A stretch of DNA of 64,000 bases. It comes from Verrucomicrobiaceae bacterium. GTDB lineage: Bacteria > Verrucomicrobiota > Verrucomicrobiia > Verrucomicrobiales > Akkermansiaceae. The stretch is taken from NCBI GenBank assembly GCA_027491155.1, contig JAIXWR010000037.1, positions 163,463 through 227,462 on the forward strand, read 5' to 3'. Of this stretch, positions 53,417 to 62,538 are shown in pieces (the first letter of the stretch is position 1; each line of letters begins with the position of its first letter). The translations under genes were made by a program, and so were the position numbers. The notes beneath the pieces are model-generated. The model was not told the origin of the DNA. It did not search any database and saw only the letters and a list, made by a program, of their open reading frames with translations.

Positions 53417-53446
53417 TTGACGTCGCGGCTCCGGAGAGCTTAGGTT
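53417..53446 (+). promoter_or_regulatory. Possible sigma-70-type promoter of the GH2 gene
   Basis: TTGACG, an 18-bp spacer and TAGGTT lie about 40 nt upstream of the GH2 start codon. The -35 match is good (5 of 6) and the -10 weak. The evidence is pattern only. Confidence 0.3.
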
Positions 53447-53484
53447 CCGCCCGCCGATCACCACATTTCAAATCTGTTTTATTT

Positions 53485-55779
53485 ATGAAACCCAACTCCT
53501 TCCTCGCCCTGCTCCTCACCCTGCCCTCCACCCACGCCGACTGGAAGCCCGTCGAAGGCCGCATCATGACCAAATGGGCCAAGGAAGTGACCCCCGCCAA
53601 CGCCTGGGACGAATACCCGCGCCCGCAGCTCCAGCGGAAGGACTGGACCAATCTCAACGGCCTTTGGAACTACGCCATCGCCCCGAAGGACGCCGCGAAA
53701 CCCGCCGCTTGGGACGGCCAGATCCTGGTCCCCTTCGCCCCGGAATCCGCGCTGTCCGGCGTCGGCAAGCTGCTCCAGCCCGACCAGTCGCTGTGGTACC
53801 AGCGCACCTTCACCGCGAAGAAGAACCCCGGCAAGCGCACCCTCATCCACTTCGAAGCCGTCGATTACGAGACCACCGTCTGGCTCAACGGCAAGGAACT
53901 CGGCAAGCACACCGGAGCCCACACGCCCTTTTGCTTCGACCTCACCGAGGCCCTGAAGGAAGGCGACAACGAGCTGCTGGTCCGCGTGCACGACGCCACC
54001 GGCGGCTACCAGCTCGTCGGCAAGCAGAAGCGCGACCCCGGCGGCATCTGGTATACCCGCGTCTCCGGCATCTGGCAGAGCGTTTGGATGGAGGAGGTCA
54101 ACGAACGCGCCATCGAGGACCTCGACTTCACCTGCGACATCAAGAGCGGCAGGATCAACCTCCAGGCCAAACTCTCCGGCAAGCCGGTGGCCGGCGAACG
54201 GCTCAAGGTCACCGCCTTCTTCAAGCAACGACCGGTCGCCGAGATCAGCGGCACCGCCCCCCTTTCCATCCCGATCGCCGAGCCGCAGCTTTGGTCGCCG
54301 GAGGCGCCGAATCTCTACGAGCTGAAGGTGGAACTGCTCGACGGCGGCGGCACCGTCATCGACTCCGTCCTCTCCTACACCGCCCTGCGCGAACTGGGCA
54401 AAGCCAAGGACAAGAACGGCAACTGGCGCTTCACCCTGAACGGCAAGCCGGTCTTCCACTGGGGCCCGCTCGACCAGGGCTGGTGGCCGGACGGCCTGCT
54501 CACCCCGCCTTCCGACGAGGCCATGCTTTCGGATATCGAGTATCTGAAAGCCGCCGGCTTCAACATGATCCGCAAGCACATCAAGGTCGAACCCCGCCGC
54601 TACTACTACCACTGCGACCGCCTCGGCATGATGATGTGGCAGGACCAGGTCAGCATGGGCTACGGGCCGAAGACCGAGCCGGAGGGCTCCAATCCCCCCT
54701 GGACCCGCCTGGCTCCCAACCCGCCCGAAGGCACCTGGCCGGACGCGGCGCACCAGCAGTTCGTCACCGAATACCAGCGGATGGTCGACCACCTCCGCGA
54801 CCACCCCTGCATCGTCGTCTGGTCGCCCTTCAACGAGGCATGGGGCCAGCACCGGACCATGGACGTCGGCAAGATGGCCGTGGCCTACGACAAGACCCGC
54901 CCGGTCAACATCGCGTCCGGCGGGAATTTCTGGCCGGTGGGCGACATCGCCGACGAGCACGCCTACCCCGACCCCGCCTTTCCGGTCGGCGACAAGCGCT
55001 TCGATGACTACGTGAAAGTCGTCGGCGAGTTCGGTGGCCACGGCTGGCCGGTCAAAGGACACCTCTGGGATGCCACCAGGGACAACTGGGGCTACGGCGG
55101 ACTTCCGAAGACGCTCGATGAATGGAAGCAGCGCTACATGAAATCCCTCGGCGTCCTGCGCGGTCTCCGCCGTGAGGGGATCGCGGCCGGCGTTTACACC
55201 CAGACCACCGATGTCGAGGGCGAGGTCAACGGCCTGCTGACCTACGATCGCGTCGAGAAAGTCCCCGCCTCCTGGCTGAAGCCGCTCCACGACCGGCTCC
55301 TCGCCACGCCCGACGCCCCGGTTTACACCGTCATCACCCCGACCTCCGAGGCCGAACCCCAGGCTTGGAAATACACCACCGAAGCCCCCGCCGAGGGCTG
55401 GCAGGGCAGCAAGTTCGACGACAAGTCGTGGAAGGACGGCAAGGGCGGCTTCGGCACCGCAGGCACGCCGAATACCCGCGTGAACACCGAATGGAACGGC
55501 CCCGAACTCTGGCTGCGCCGCGAGTTCGAAGTCGCCGCCAGGCCGAAGGGCAACCTGGTGCTCCGCATCCACCACGACGAGGACGCCACCGTCTATCTCA
55601 ACGGCATGGAGATCGCCCGCCTCACCGGACACACGACGAACTACGTCCTGATCGATCTCGGCCCGGAAGCGGCCACCTCATTGAAGCTCGGCAAGAACCT
55701 CCTCGCCATCCACGTCAAACAAACCGCTGGCGGCCAGTATCTCGACGCCGGGATCCTCGACGAGACCACCGGCCCCTGA
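53485..55779 (+). CDS. Secreted glycoside hydrolase family 2 protein (beta-galactosidase-like)
   Basis: A 764-residue exported enzyme, signal peptide MKPNSFLALLLTLPSTHA. Residues 35-215 are the sugar-binding jelly roll (LNGLWNYAIAP, SLWYQRTFTAKK, TTVWLNGKELGKHTGAHTPF), 215-320 an Ig-like domain, and 320-620 the catalytic barrel. The acid/base Glu is in VVWSPFNEAWGQ near residue 451 and the nucleophile Glu in VGEFGGHG near 515. A further beta domain (625-764, WLRREFEVA, ATVYLNGMEI) may bind carbohydrate. The sugar specificity is not clear from sequence. It probably acts with the divergent GH-D-like enzyme on one polysaccharide. Confidence 0.9.
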   Translation: MKPNSFLALLLTLPSTHADWKPVEGRIMTKWAKEVTPANAWDEYPRPQLQRKDWTNLNGLWNYAIAPKDAAKPAAWDGQILVPFAPESALSGVGKLLQPDQSLWYQRTFTAKKNPGKRTLIHFEAVDYETTVWLNGKELGKHTGAHTPFCFDLTEALKEGDNELLVRVHDATGGYQLVGKQKRDPGGIWYTRVSGIWQSVWMEEVNERAIEDLDFTCDIKSGRINLQAKLSGKPVAGERLKVTAFFKQRPVAEISGTAPLSIPIAEPQLWSPEAPNLYELKVELLDGGGTVIDSVLSYTALRELGKAKDKNGNWRFTLNGKPVFHWGPLDQGWWPDGLLTPPSDEAMLSDIEYLKAAGFNMIRKHIKVEPRRYYYHCDRLGMMMWQDQVSMGYGPKTEPEGSNPPWTRLAPNPPEGTWPDAAHQQFVTEYQRMVDHLRDHPCIVVWSPFNEAWGQHRTMDVGKMAVAYDKTRPVNIASGGNFWPVGDIADEHAYPDPAFPVGDKRFDDYVKVVGEFGGHGWPVKGHLWDATRDNWGYGGLPKTLDEWKQRYMKSLGVLRGLRREGIAAGVYTQTTDVEGEVNGLLTYDRVEKVPASWLKPLHDRLLATPDAPVYTVITPTSEAEPQAWKYTTEAPAEGWQGSKFDDKSWKDGKGGFGTAGTPNTRVNTEWNGPELWLRREFEVAARPKGNLVLRIHHDEDATVYLNGMEIARLTGHTTNYVLIDLGPEAATSLKLGKNLLAIHVKQTAGGQYLDAGILDETTGP

Positions 55780-55996
55780 TCCAAGCATCTTCTCTCCGTC
55801 GCCCCATCCTTCCAAGGCAGCCGGTCTCCGCCAGCACCTCGGGAAAGCCGCAGGCGCCGGGCGGCCCTCCTCCTACCCCGAATGGGTGGGATGGGTATGA
55901 ATTCCACCATCCCGGGGATCCGATCATAGCGGCCCCGGCAATTCCGGGTTCCATTCGGGCCAAGGCGAAAACCCATTTTGCCGCCTTGGTCTCCCC

Positions 55997-58900
55997 ATGA
56001 AACCCGCACGTTTCCCGATCGGAGGATTGCTCGCTCCGCTGTTCCTTTGGTCGACACCGCTCGAGGCCGGGCTCGTCCACCGATGGTCCTTCAGCAATCC
56101 CGCCGGAGCCGCCAACGATGGCACCATCCTCACCGACAGCGTCGGCACCGCGGTCGCCACCGTTCAGGGGAATTTCTCCTCTTTCACCGGCTCCGCCCTG
56201 GTCCTTCAAGGAAGCGGCGGCACCGCCAACACCACGACCGGCGACCGCTCGGCAGGCTTCATCTCCGGCTACATCGACCTCCCGAACGGTATCATCTCCT
56301 CCAAGACCCACCTCTCGGTCGAAATCTGGGCCACCCCTCTCTCCGCCCGGGACTACCAGCGGCTTTTCGACTTCGGCCGCGTCACCGGTGCCGGCTACGG
56401 CGGCGGAGCTCCCGGCGAACTGATCGACGTGATGGGCAACGGCAACACCCCGGGCCCTACCACCGCATCGGACAACCTGATGCTGTCCTTCTGCGTCGGT
56501 GCCAGTCTCAACGCCCAGCGGCTGGAAGCCCTGCTCAACGGCGGCAGCGGGACGGCCGTCAACAGCACCGCCGCCACCACCGCCGGCACCCGCTACCACT
56601 ACGTGATGACCTTCGAGGACGGCGTCGGCGTCCATGGTTCCAATGGCGGGCGCATGACCTGGTATCGCAACGGCACGCAAGTCGGCACCGGCGATGTCGC
56701 CTTCCGGCTCTCCAGCCTCGAGGACGTGAACAACTGGCTCGGCCGCTCGCAGTGGACCGCCGACCGCAACGCCCACGCTTCCTACGACGAGGTCCGCCTC
56801 TACGACCACGCCCTCAGCCCCGCCGAAATCGCCGCCAACCTCGCCGCCGGACCCGACACGCTGGTCGATCCCGTCGATCCCGATCCGCCGCCGGTGCCGG
56901 ACCACCTCTGGGTCTTCAACGACGCGGCGGACTCCACCGTCGATAGCGGCCTGACTTTCACCGACAGCATCGGCGGCATGGTCGCCACCTTGCGCGGCCA
57001 GGGCGCCGCACTCACCGGCACCTCGCTCCGCCTGCCCGGCACCACCACCGGCAACCAGCCCGCCGCCACGATCTCCGCCTACCTCGACCTGCCGAACGGG
57101 ATCGTCTCCGCCCAACCCGCCATCACCTTCGAAGCCTGGGCCAGCCCGCTTTCCTCGAAAAACTGGCAGCGGCTGTTCGAGTTCGGACGCTGCAACATCA
57201 CCCACGGCTCCGGCGCGGCGCCCGGCGAGATCGTCGATTCCGCGATCGCACCGGGCAACAGCGGGGGCTACGACAACCTCGGCATCACCCTGAACAACGG
57301 CGGTGACCTCAATACCCAGCAACTCGAAGGCCAGTACGACGGCAACCCGCCGCAGTTCACGACCTCCACCGCCGCCACGATCCCGGGCACGCAATACCAC
57401 TACGTCTTCGTGATCCAGGACGGCGTCGGCGAGTTCGGCGCCACCGGTTGCCGGGCCAGTTGGTACCGCAACGGCGTGCTGCAGAACTCCGACGACTTCC
57501 CCTTCCTCGCCGCCGACATGGAGGACGTGAACAACTGGATCGGCCGCTCGCTCTACACCGGCGACTCGAACTCCCACCTCGCCCTCAACGAACTCCGCAT
57601 CTACGAGCGGGCGATCACCCCCGGTGAAATCCTCGCCAGCCGCGACGCCGGTCCCGACCCGAACTCCGGCCCGCCCGAACCGCCGGCACCCGCCCCGGTT
57701 CCGGAAACCCGCTGGTCCTTCAACAGCCCCGCCGGCCCCGCCGCTTCCGGCACGGCCTTCACCGACGCCTCCTCCGGCGAAACCGCCACGGTCCGCGGCA
57801 ACGGCGCGACCCTCGACGGAGCCAAACTGATCCTCCCCGGCACCACCAACGGCAACCAGACCGCAGCCGCCATCTCCGCCTATCTCGACCTCGCCAACGG
57901 CATCGTTTCCTCGCGCGGCAGCCTCAGCTTCGAAGCCTGGATCACCCCGCTGTCCTCGAAGAACTGGCAGCGCGTCTTCGACTTCGGGAACGCATCGCTC
58001 ACCAGCGGCCCCGGTGCCGCCGCCGGGGAAATCATCGACAGCGGCACCGCCCCCGGAGGCTTCGTCTCCAGCGACAACCTCTTCCTGTCCCTCAATGTCG
58101 CCGGCACCCTCGGCTCCCACCGCTTCGCCGCGAAGATCGACGGCGGCGGAGAAACCTCTCCCGGCAACGTCGACCTATCGACCACCACCTCCGTCGGCAC
58201 GGAATACCACTTCATCATCACCGTGCAGGACCGCACCGGCACCTACGGCTCGACCGGCTGCCAGGCGAAGTGGTACCGCAATGGAACCCTCTACGGCACC
58301 GTCGATCTCCCCTACCGCATGTCCGACCTCCAGGACGTGAACAACTGGATCGGCCGCTCGATGTGGGCCGGCGACAGCAACTCGCACATGGCGATCAACG
58401 AGCTCCGACTCTACGACCGCGCGATCTCCGCCGCGGAAGCCCTCGCCTCCTTCAACAACGGTGCGAATACCGTCTTCCCGCCTCCCGTCGCCGTCGCCGA
58501 CAGCGCCACGATCCACCCCGGCCAGAAGGTTCTGTTAGACGTGCTGGCCAACGACACCGGCTCGCCCGCGGCCGGCACGCTCGAAATTGTCACGCCCCCT
58601 TCCACCGGCACCGCCACCGTCAGCGGCGGGAAGATCCTCTACACCCACAGCGGCCCGGCCACCACGCCGCTCACCTTCACCTACCGCGTCGGGAACAGCA
58701 GCGGATTCACTTCCGACGCCACCGTCACCATCGGCTTTGCCACCTCGCTCCGCCTGACCAACGAAGCCCTCGCCATGCCCGCCGCCCTGCCCGCGACCTC
58801 ATGGCAGCTCGTCGATGCGCTCCCCGGCCTGACCTTCACCCGCCCCATCTGCCTGACTTCGGTCCCCGGCGATGCGAATCAACTCTACGTCTCCGAGCAA

Positions 58901-61366
58901 GGAGGCGTCATCCGGCGCGTTGCCGATGTCACCGCGCTGGCCCCCGCCACCAATGTCTTTCTCGACATCGCCGCGCTCGGCGGCGGATTCAACATCGGCC
59001 CCCTCCTCGCGGGTCAGCCGGAGAACGGGCTGCTCGGCCTCGCCTTCCACCCGCAATACGCCACCAACGGCTACTTCTACGTCGCCTACACCGTCAACCT
59101 GGCCGGCAACTACTTCCAACGCGTCTCCCGCTTCAGCCGCGACGCCGCCGACCCCACCATCGCCAATCCGGCCAGCGAGTTGATCCTCCTCCAGATCGAC
59201 GACTTCGGCTTGAACCACAATGGCGGCGACCTGCACTTCAGCCCCATCGACGGCTACCTCTACTACGGCACCGGCGACGGCGAAAACTCCACCGCCGGTC
59301 AGGCGAAAAGCCAGAAGATCGACGACGACTTCTACTCCGGCATCTTCCGGATCGACGTCGACAAGCGGCCCGGAAGCCTCCCGCCCAATTCCCATCCCTC
59401 CATCCCCACCGATGGCGGCGTCGCCCGCTTCAACGTGCCGCCCGACAATCCCTTCGTCCACACCAGCCTCGGCGGCACCTGGAACGGCAGCTACAACGGA
59501 GTCGATTACTCCGCCTCATTGGCCACCGTGCGCACCGAGTTTTGGGCCACCGGCATCCGCCACGCCTGGCGCATGTCCTTCGACCCGCTCACCGGCGACC
59601 TCTGGGAAGGCGATGTCGGGCAGAACACCTACGAAGAAATCAACAAGATCGTGAAAGGTGGCAACTACGGCTGGGCCTACCGCGAAGGTGCCCATAACTT
59701 CAATGGCATCCTCGGCGCCGCGCCGGCGGGCTTCACCTCGATCGATCCCGTTTACGAATACGTCCACACCGCCATCCCCGGCGGCAGCGCCGAGTTCAAG
59801 GGCAACTCGGTGGTCGGCGGTTACGTCTACCGCGGCACCCGCTTCCCCTCGCTGTTCGGACGCTACGTGTTCAGCGACTCCGTCTCCGGCCACGTCTGGG
59901 AAATAAACACAGCGACCGCCGCGACCACCCGCCTCACCGGCCTGCCCGGCGCCTACGGAGTCATCTCGACCCAAGGCGTCGACCCCTCGAACCAGGACCT
60001 CCTTTTCGCCGCCTACCTGAGCGGGAAGATCCTGCGCCTCGCCACCGGCGACGCCCCCAACCAAGACTTCCCAACCACCCTTTCCGCCACCGGCCTCTTC
60101 GCCGATCTGACCGACCTTTCCCCCGCCCCCGGCCTGCTGCCCTACGCGCCGAACCTCACCTTCTGGAGCGACCACGCCTTGAAACAGCGCTGGTTCACCA
60201 TCCCCGACGCCACCTCCAGGATGACCTGGAGCAAGGACGGCAACTGGACTTATCCCACCGGCACCGTCTGGGTGAAACACTTCGACCTCGAACTCAGCCG
60301 CGGCAATCCGGCGACGAAGAAGCGCATCGAAACCCGTGTCCTCGTCAAAACCGGCACCGGCTCCTACGGCGTCAGCTACCGGTGGAACGAAGCTCAGACC
60401 GAGGCATTCCTCGTTGAAGATGCCGGCACCGAGTTCGACCTCACCATCGACGACCACGGCACGCCGCGCGTGCAGCGCTGGCAGATCCCCGGCCGCTCGA
60501 ACTGCCTCACCTGCCACACCCCGCAAGGCGGCCACGCGCTTTCGTTCAACACCCGCCAGCTCAACCGCGACGAGACGATCTTCGGCTACTCCGGCAACCA
60601 GCTCGACCTCCTCGCCGCGAACAACTTCCTCCAAAACACCCCCGACCCTGTCGCAACCCTCGAACGCCACGTCCGGCCGGATGAAACGCAGTATCCTCTC
60701 GAACAAAGGGCCCGCTCGTACTTCGACGTGAACTGCGCCTACTGCCACCAGGACGGCGGCAGCGCCACCGGCTTCTGGGACGGCCGCGCCCATCTCACTC
60801 TCGAACAAACCGGCCTCATCCACGGCGTCCCCGTCGTCAACGGCGGCAATCCCGACCGCCGCTACGTCGTCCCCGGCCAGCCCGACCTCAGCATCATGCT
60901 GAGCCGCGTCGCCGCCAGCAACGGCTTCACCCGCATGCCGCCGCTCGCCACCAGCGAGCTCGACCTCCAGGGCATCGAACTCCTCACCGCCTGGATCGAA
61001 GAGTCCCGCGAACTCTACGACGGCTGGCGCGACGGCTACTTCGCTGAGCTCGATCCGAACGGCGGAAAAACCGCCGACCCCGACGGCGACGGCGTGAACA
61101 ACTACGACGAATACCTGTTAGGCAGCTCGCCGCTCAGCGGTGCCAACCCGTGGCAGGCCAGCACCGCCGGCGGCAAGCTCACCTTCCTCCGCAAGTCGCA
61201 CCGCTACTACGCCATCGAGACCAGCGACAGCCTCGGCAACTGGCAGCCCTGGAGCATTCCGGCGCTCGACCGCAACTACCAGGAAACCGACACCCTCACC
61301 GAGATCCCGCTGCCCGCCTCCCCGACCGGCAAGCAGTTCTTCCGCTTCCAGGTCACCGAGCCGTAA
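55997..61366 (+). CDS. Giant secreted protein: three LamG-like domains, sugar dehydrogenase propeller, diheme cytochrome
   Basis: A 1789-residue exported protein with a signal peptide ending near residue 25. Three LamG-like domains of about 270 residues start near 28, 303 and 571 (HRWSFSNPAG, HLWVFNDAAD, TRWSFNSPAG). A cadherin/Ig-like domain lies at 830-915 (VLLDVLANDTGSPAAG). A glucose/sorbosone-dehydrogenase-type propeller occupies 930-1350 (GLLGLAFHPQYATNGYFYVAY, GDGENSTAGQAKSQK). Residues 1355-1670 contain two heme sites, CLTCH near 1502 and CAYCH near 1579. The tail has a calcium-type loop DPDGDGVNNYDEYLLG. It probably oxidises a sugar outside the cell and passes electrons to heme. Confidence 0.85.
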   Translation: MKPARFPIGGLLAPLFLWSTPLEAGLVHRWSFSNPAGAANDGTILTDSVGTAVATVQGNFSSFTGSALVLQGSGGTANTTTGDRSAGFISGYIDLPNGIISSKTHLSVEIWATPLSARDYQRLFDFGRVTGAGYGGGAPGELIDVMGNGNTPGPTTASDNLMLSFCVGASLNAQRLEALLNGGSGTAVNSTAATTAGTRYHYVMTFEDGVGVHGSNGGRMTWYRNGTQVGTGDVAFRLSSLEDVNNWLGRSQWTADRNAHASYDEVRLYDHALSPAEIAANLAAGPDTLVDPVDPDPPPVPDHLWVFNDAADSTVDSGLTFTDSIGGMVATLRGQGAALTGTSLRLPGTTTGNQPAATISAYLDLPNGIVSAQPAITFEAWASPLSSKNWQRLFEFGRCNITHGSGAAPGEIVDSAIAPGNSGGYDNLGITLNNGGDLNTQQLEGQYDGNPPQFTTSTAATIPGTQYHYVFVIQDGVGEFGATGCRASWYRNGVLQNSDDFPFLAADMEDVNNWIGRSLYTGDSNSHLALNELRIYERAITPGEILASRDAGPDPNSGPPEPPAPAPVPETRWSFNSPAGPAASGTAFTDASSGETATVRGNGATLDGAKLILPGTTNGNQTAAAISAYLDLANGIVSSRGSLSFEAWITPLSSKNWQRVFDFGNASLTSGPGAAAGEIIDSGTAPGGFVSSDNLFLSLNVAGTLGSHRFAAKIDGGGETSPGNVDLSTTTSVGTEYHFIITVQDRTGTYGSTGCQAKWYRNGTLYGTVDLPYRMSDLQDVNNWIGRSMWAGDSNSHMAINELRLYDRAISAAEALASFNNGANTVFPPPVAVADSATIHPGQKVLLDVLANDTGSPAAGTLEIVTPPSTGTATVSGGKILYTHSGPATTPLTFTYRVGNSSGFTSDATVTIGFATSLRLTNEALAMPAALPATSWQLVDALPGLTFTRPICLTSVPGDANQLYVSEQGGVIRRVADVTALAPATNVFLDIAALGGGFNIGPLLAGQPENGLLGLAFHPQYATNGYFYVAYTVNLAGNYFQRVSRFSRDAADPTIANPASELILLQIDDFGLNHNGGDLHFSPIDGYLYYGTGDGENSTAGQAKSQKIDDDFYSGIFRIDVDKRPGSLPPNSHPSIPTDGGVARFNVPPDNPFVHTSLGGTWNGSYNGVDYSASLATVRTEFWATGIRHAWRMSFDPLTGDLWEGDVGQNTYEEINKIVKGGNYGWAYREGAHNFNGILGAAPAGFTSIDPVYEYVHTAIPGGSAEFKGNSVVGGYVYRGTRFPSLFGRYVFSDSVSGHVWEINTATAATTRLTGLPGAYGVISTQGVDPSNQDLLFAAYLSGKILRLATGDAPNQDFPTTLSATGLFADLTDLSPAPGLLPYAPNLTFWSDHALKQRWFTIPDATSRMTWSKDGNWTYPTGTVWVKHFDLELSRGNPATKKRIETRVLVKTGTGSYGVSYRWNEAQTEAFLVEDAGTEFDLTIDDHGTPRVQRWQIPGRSNCLTCHTPQGGHALSFNTRQLNRDETIFGYSGNQLDLLAANNFLQNTPDPVATLERHVRPDETQYPLEQRARSYFDVNCAYCHQDGGSATGFWDGRAHLTLEQTGLIHGVPVVNGGNPDRRYVVPGQPDLSIMLSRVAASNGFTRMPPLATSELDLQGIELLTAWIEESRELYDGWRDGYFAELDPNGGKTADPDGDGVNNYDEYLLGSSPLSGANPWQASTAGGKLTFLRKSHRYYAIETSDSLGNWQPWSIPALDRNYQETDTLTEIPLPASPTGKQFFRFQVTEP
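56075..58470 (+). repeat. Three tandem LamG-coding units, period about 805 bp
   Basis: Three consecutive coding units share DNA as well as protein similarity. The clearest match is the stretch coding for DVNNWIGRS or DVNNWLGRS, which occurs near 56727, 57527 and 58337. The similarity at codon level suggests fairly recent amplification or ongoing conversion. Confidence 0.75.
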
Positions 61367-61845
61367 GGATGCCTCAAGGAGTGGCGGATTGCCTCCGGCT
61401 ATCTCCGCTTCGCTCCGGTTCCGATCCGCCAAGCCCATGAGTTGCTCATGATCGGAGGGAACAGCACTTCTTTGGCCCATCATCGTCAGGCGGAATGGAC
61501 CCGTAGCGCAGCGGAGAGTCCGCTATTCCTTGGGAACTGAAGCGAAACCGCAGGTAAGAAACGACCCCTTGTGGCCAACGGGTCAAGACGGCCCGCCGTA
61601 TCCCTGAACTCCAACCCCGCACCCTGCATTCGCCGCCCCCGCCGGTCGCCGCAGGACTCCTGATATCCACCCCGCCCGCTCGTCCCCAAAACCGTCCCAC
61701 CCGCCCACCGGATATCCGTACGCGCCCCAAAGGAATCCTTGTCAAATCAAGGATCGCCAGTCCATGCTCTCGAAATGCCGGGCGCGGATATCACCGACTG
61801 ACGCGATACGAATAGGAACTGTTCGCCCAATCATCCTGCGCGCCA
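61367..61845. other. 479-nt intergenic stretch with hairpins, no gene
   Basis: A hairpin with 7-bp arms GGCGGAT and ATCCGCC lies at 61383-61430, just after the giant gene, and could end its transcript. A second possible stem (AGCGGA/TCCGCT) lies near 61510-61535. I see no convincing reading frame. The base composition falls towards the right end, where the accessory patch begins. Confidence 0.5.
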
Positions 61846-62298
61846 ATGAACTTCCGGAGACTTGCCAGTTGGATTTTTGGAAGCGGCAGCGGATATCGTT
61901 CTCCGCCAGTCACTCATCATCGTGATTCAAACCTTGGTGAATACCACTTTTTTTCCGACATTAATTTATGGACACATCGACGACCATACGGAACGGGCGA
62001 ACTACAGATTTGCGGCCGCTCTGAGCATCCCACCGTTGAGCAAAAGCAGCTCTTGGAACTCTTTTTGCCTCTATTGTCATCGCTGACGAAGGACGCCTTG
62101 AAGAAGCTCGCCCCCCCAAAGGGTTTCGTGGCGTCGGACATGCCGAAGCTGCTCCATCTGCGGGAATTGCGATTTGAAGCGACTGGCGACGTAGAACTAT
62201 TCTTCGATCCTAGCCTTGAGGTTGAGGGTTACGAAGCATGCCCAATGGCGACTTGTTCTTCCGACGGCCAGTTGCGATCAGTTTGCTGGACAGTATGA
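61846..62298 (+). CDS. Hypothetical accessory protein
   Basis: A 150-residue soluble protein starting MNFRRLASWIFGSG. It has helical segments (TVEQKQLLELFLPLLSSLTKDALKKL) and a strand-rich end (LRFEATGDVELFFDPSLEVEGYE, SSDGQLRSVCWTV). The coding sequence is less GC-rich than its neighbours and uses AT-ending codons more, suggesting transfer. The pattern recalls small immunity-type or DUF proteins, but I do not recognise it. Its stop overlaps an ATG of a following frame by 4 nt. Confidence 0.55.
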   Translation: MNFRRLASWIFGSGSGYRSPPVTHHRDSNLGEYHFFSDINLWTHRRPYGTGELQICGRSEHPTVEQKQLLELFLPLLSSLTKDALKKLAPPKGFVASDMPKLLHLRELRFEATGDVELFFDPSLEVEGYEACPMATCSSDGQLRSVCWTV

Positions 62299-62538
62299 GC
62301 CGTCATCACAACAAAACGCGGGCGAACAAACCGCGGCTGGACAACCGCTGGGGCTCTCTACTTTCTTCCATGATTTCCTCCAATTCAGACATCAACCCTG
62401 CTCTCAACGCGCTGCGCCGCCCCAGCGGTGCCAGCGCTCAAACGTTTGCCGCTTCCCGACGGCAATCAGGAACTCCCGATCGAGACCTACGTTATTCTAG
62501 CACCGGACAGCATGCTGACTGTAAGGAATGGCACGGGA
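62295..62538 (+). pseudogene. Broken remnant next to the insertion sequence
   Basis: The region has two short protein-like stretches in different frames. One begins at the ATG at 62295 that overlaps the preceding stop (MSRHHNKTRANKPRLDNRWG), and one begins at GTG 62428 (MPALKRLPLPDGNQELPIE, then TYVILAPDSMLTVRNG). Neither is complete before the transposase region begins. This looks like one or two genes cut and shifted by mobile-element activity. Confidence 0.4.

Noticed and set aside
50274..53420. 1048-codon frame opposite the GH-D-like gene
   Set aside because: Pro/Arg/His-rich without motifs or a signal peptide, while the minus strand encodes a recognisable secreted enzyme.
55715..58120. 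801-codon minus-strand frame under the LamG repeats
   Set aside because: Gly/Val/Glu-rich antisense of a repeat-coding gene; the repeats in it simply mirror the LamG repeats.
61383..61430. tRNA-like look of a hairpin with GGTTCCGATCC
   Set aside because: The arms are only 48 nt apart, and the anticodon and D arms are missing.
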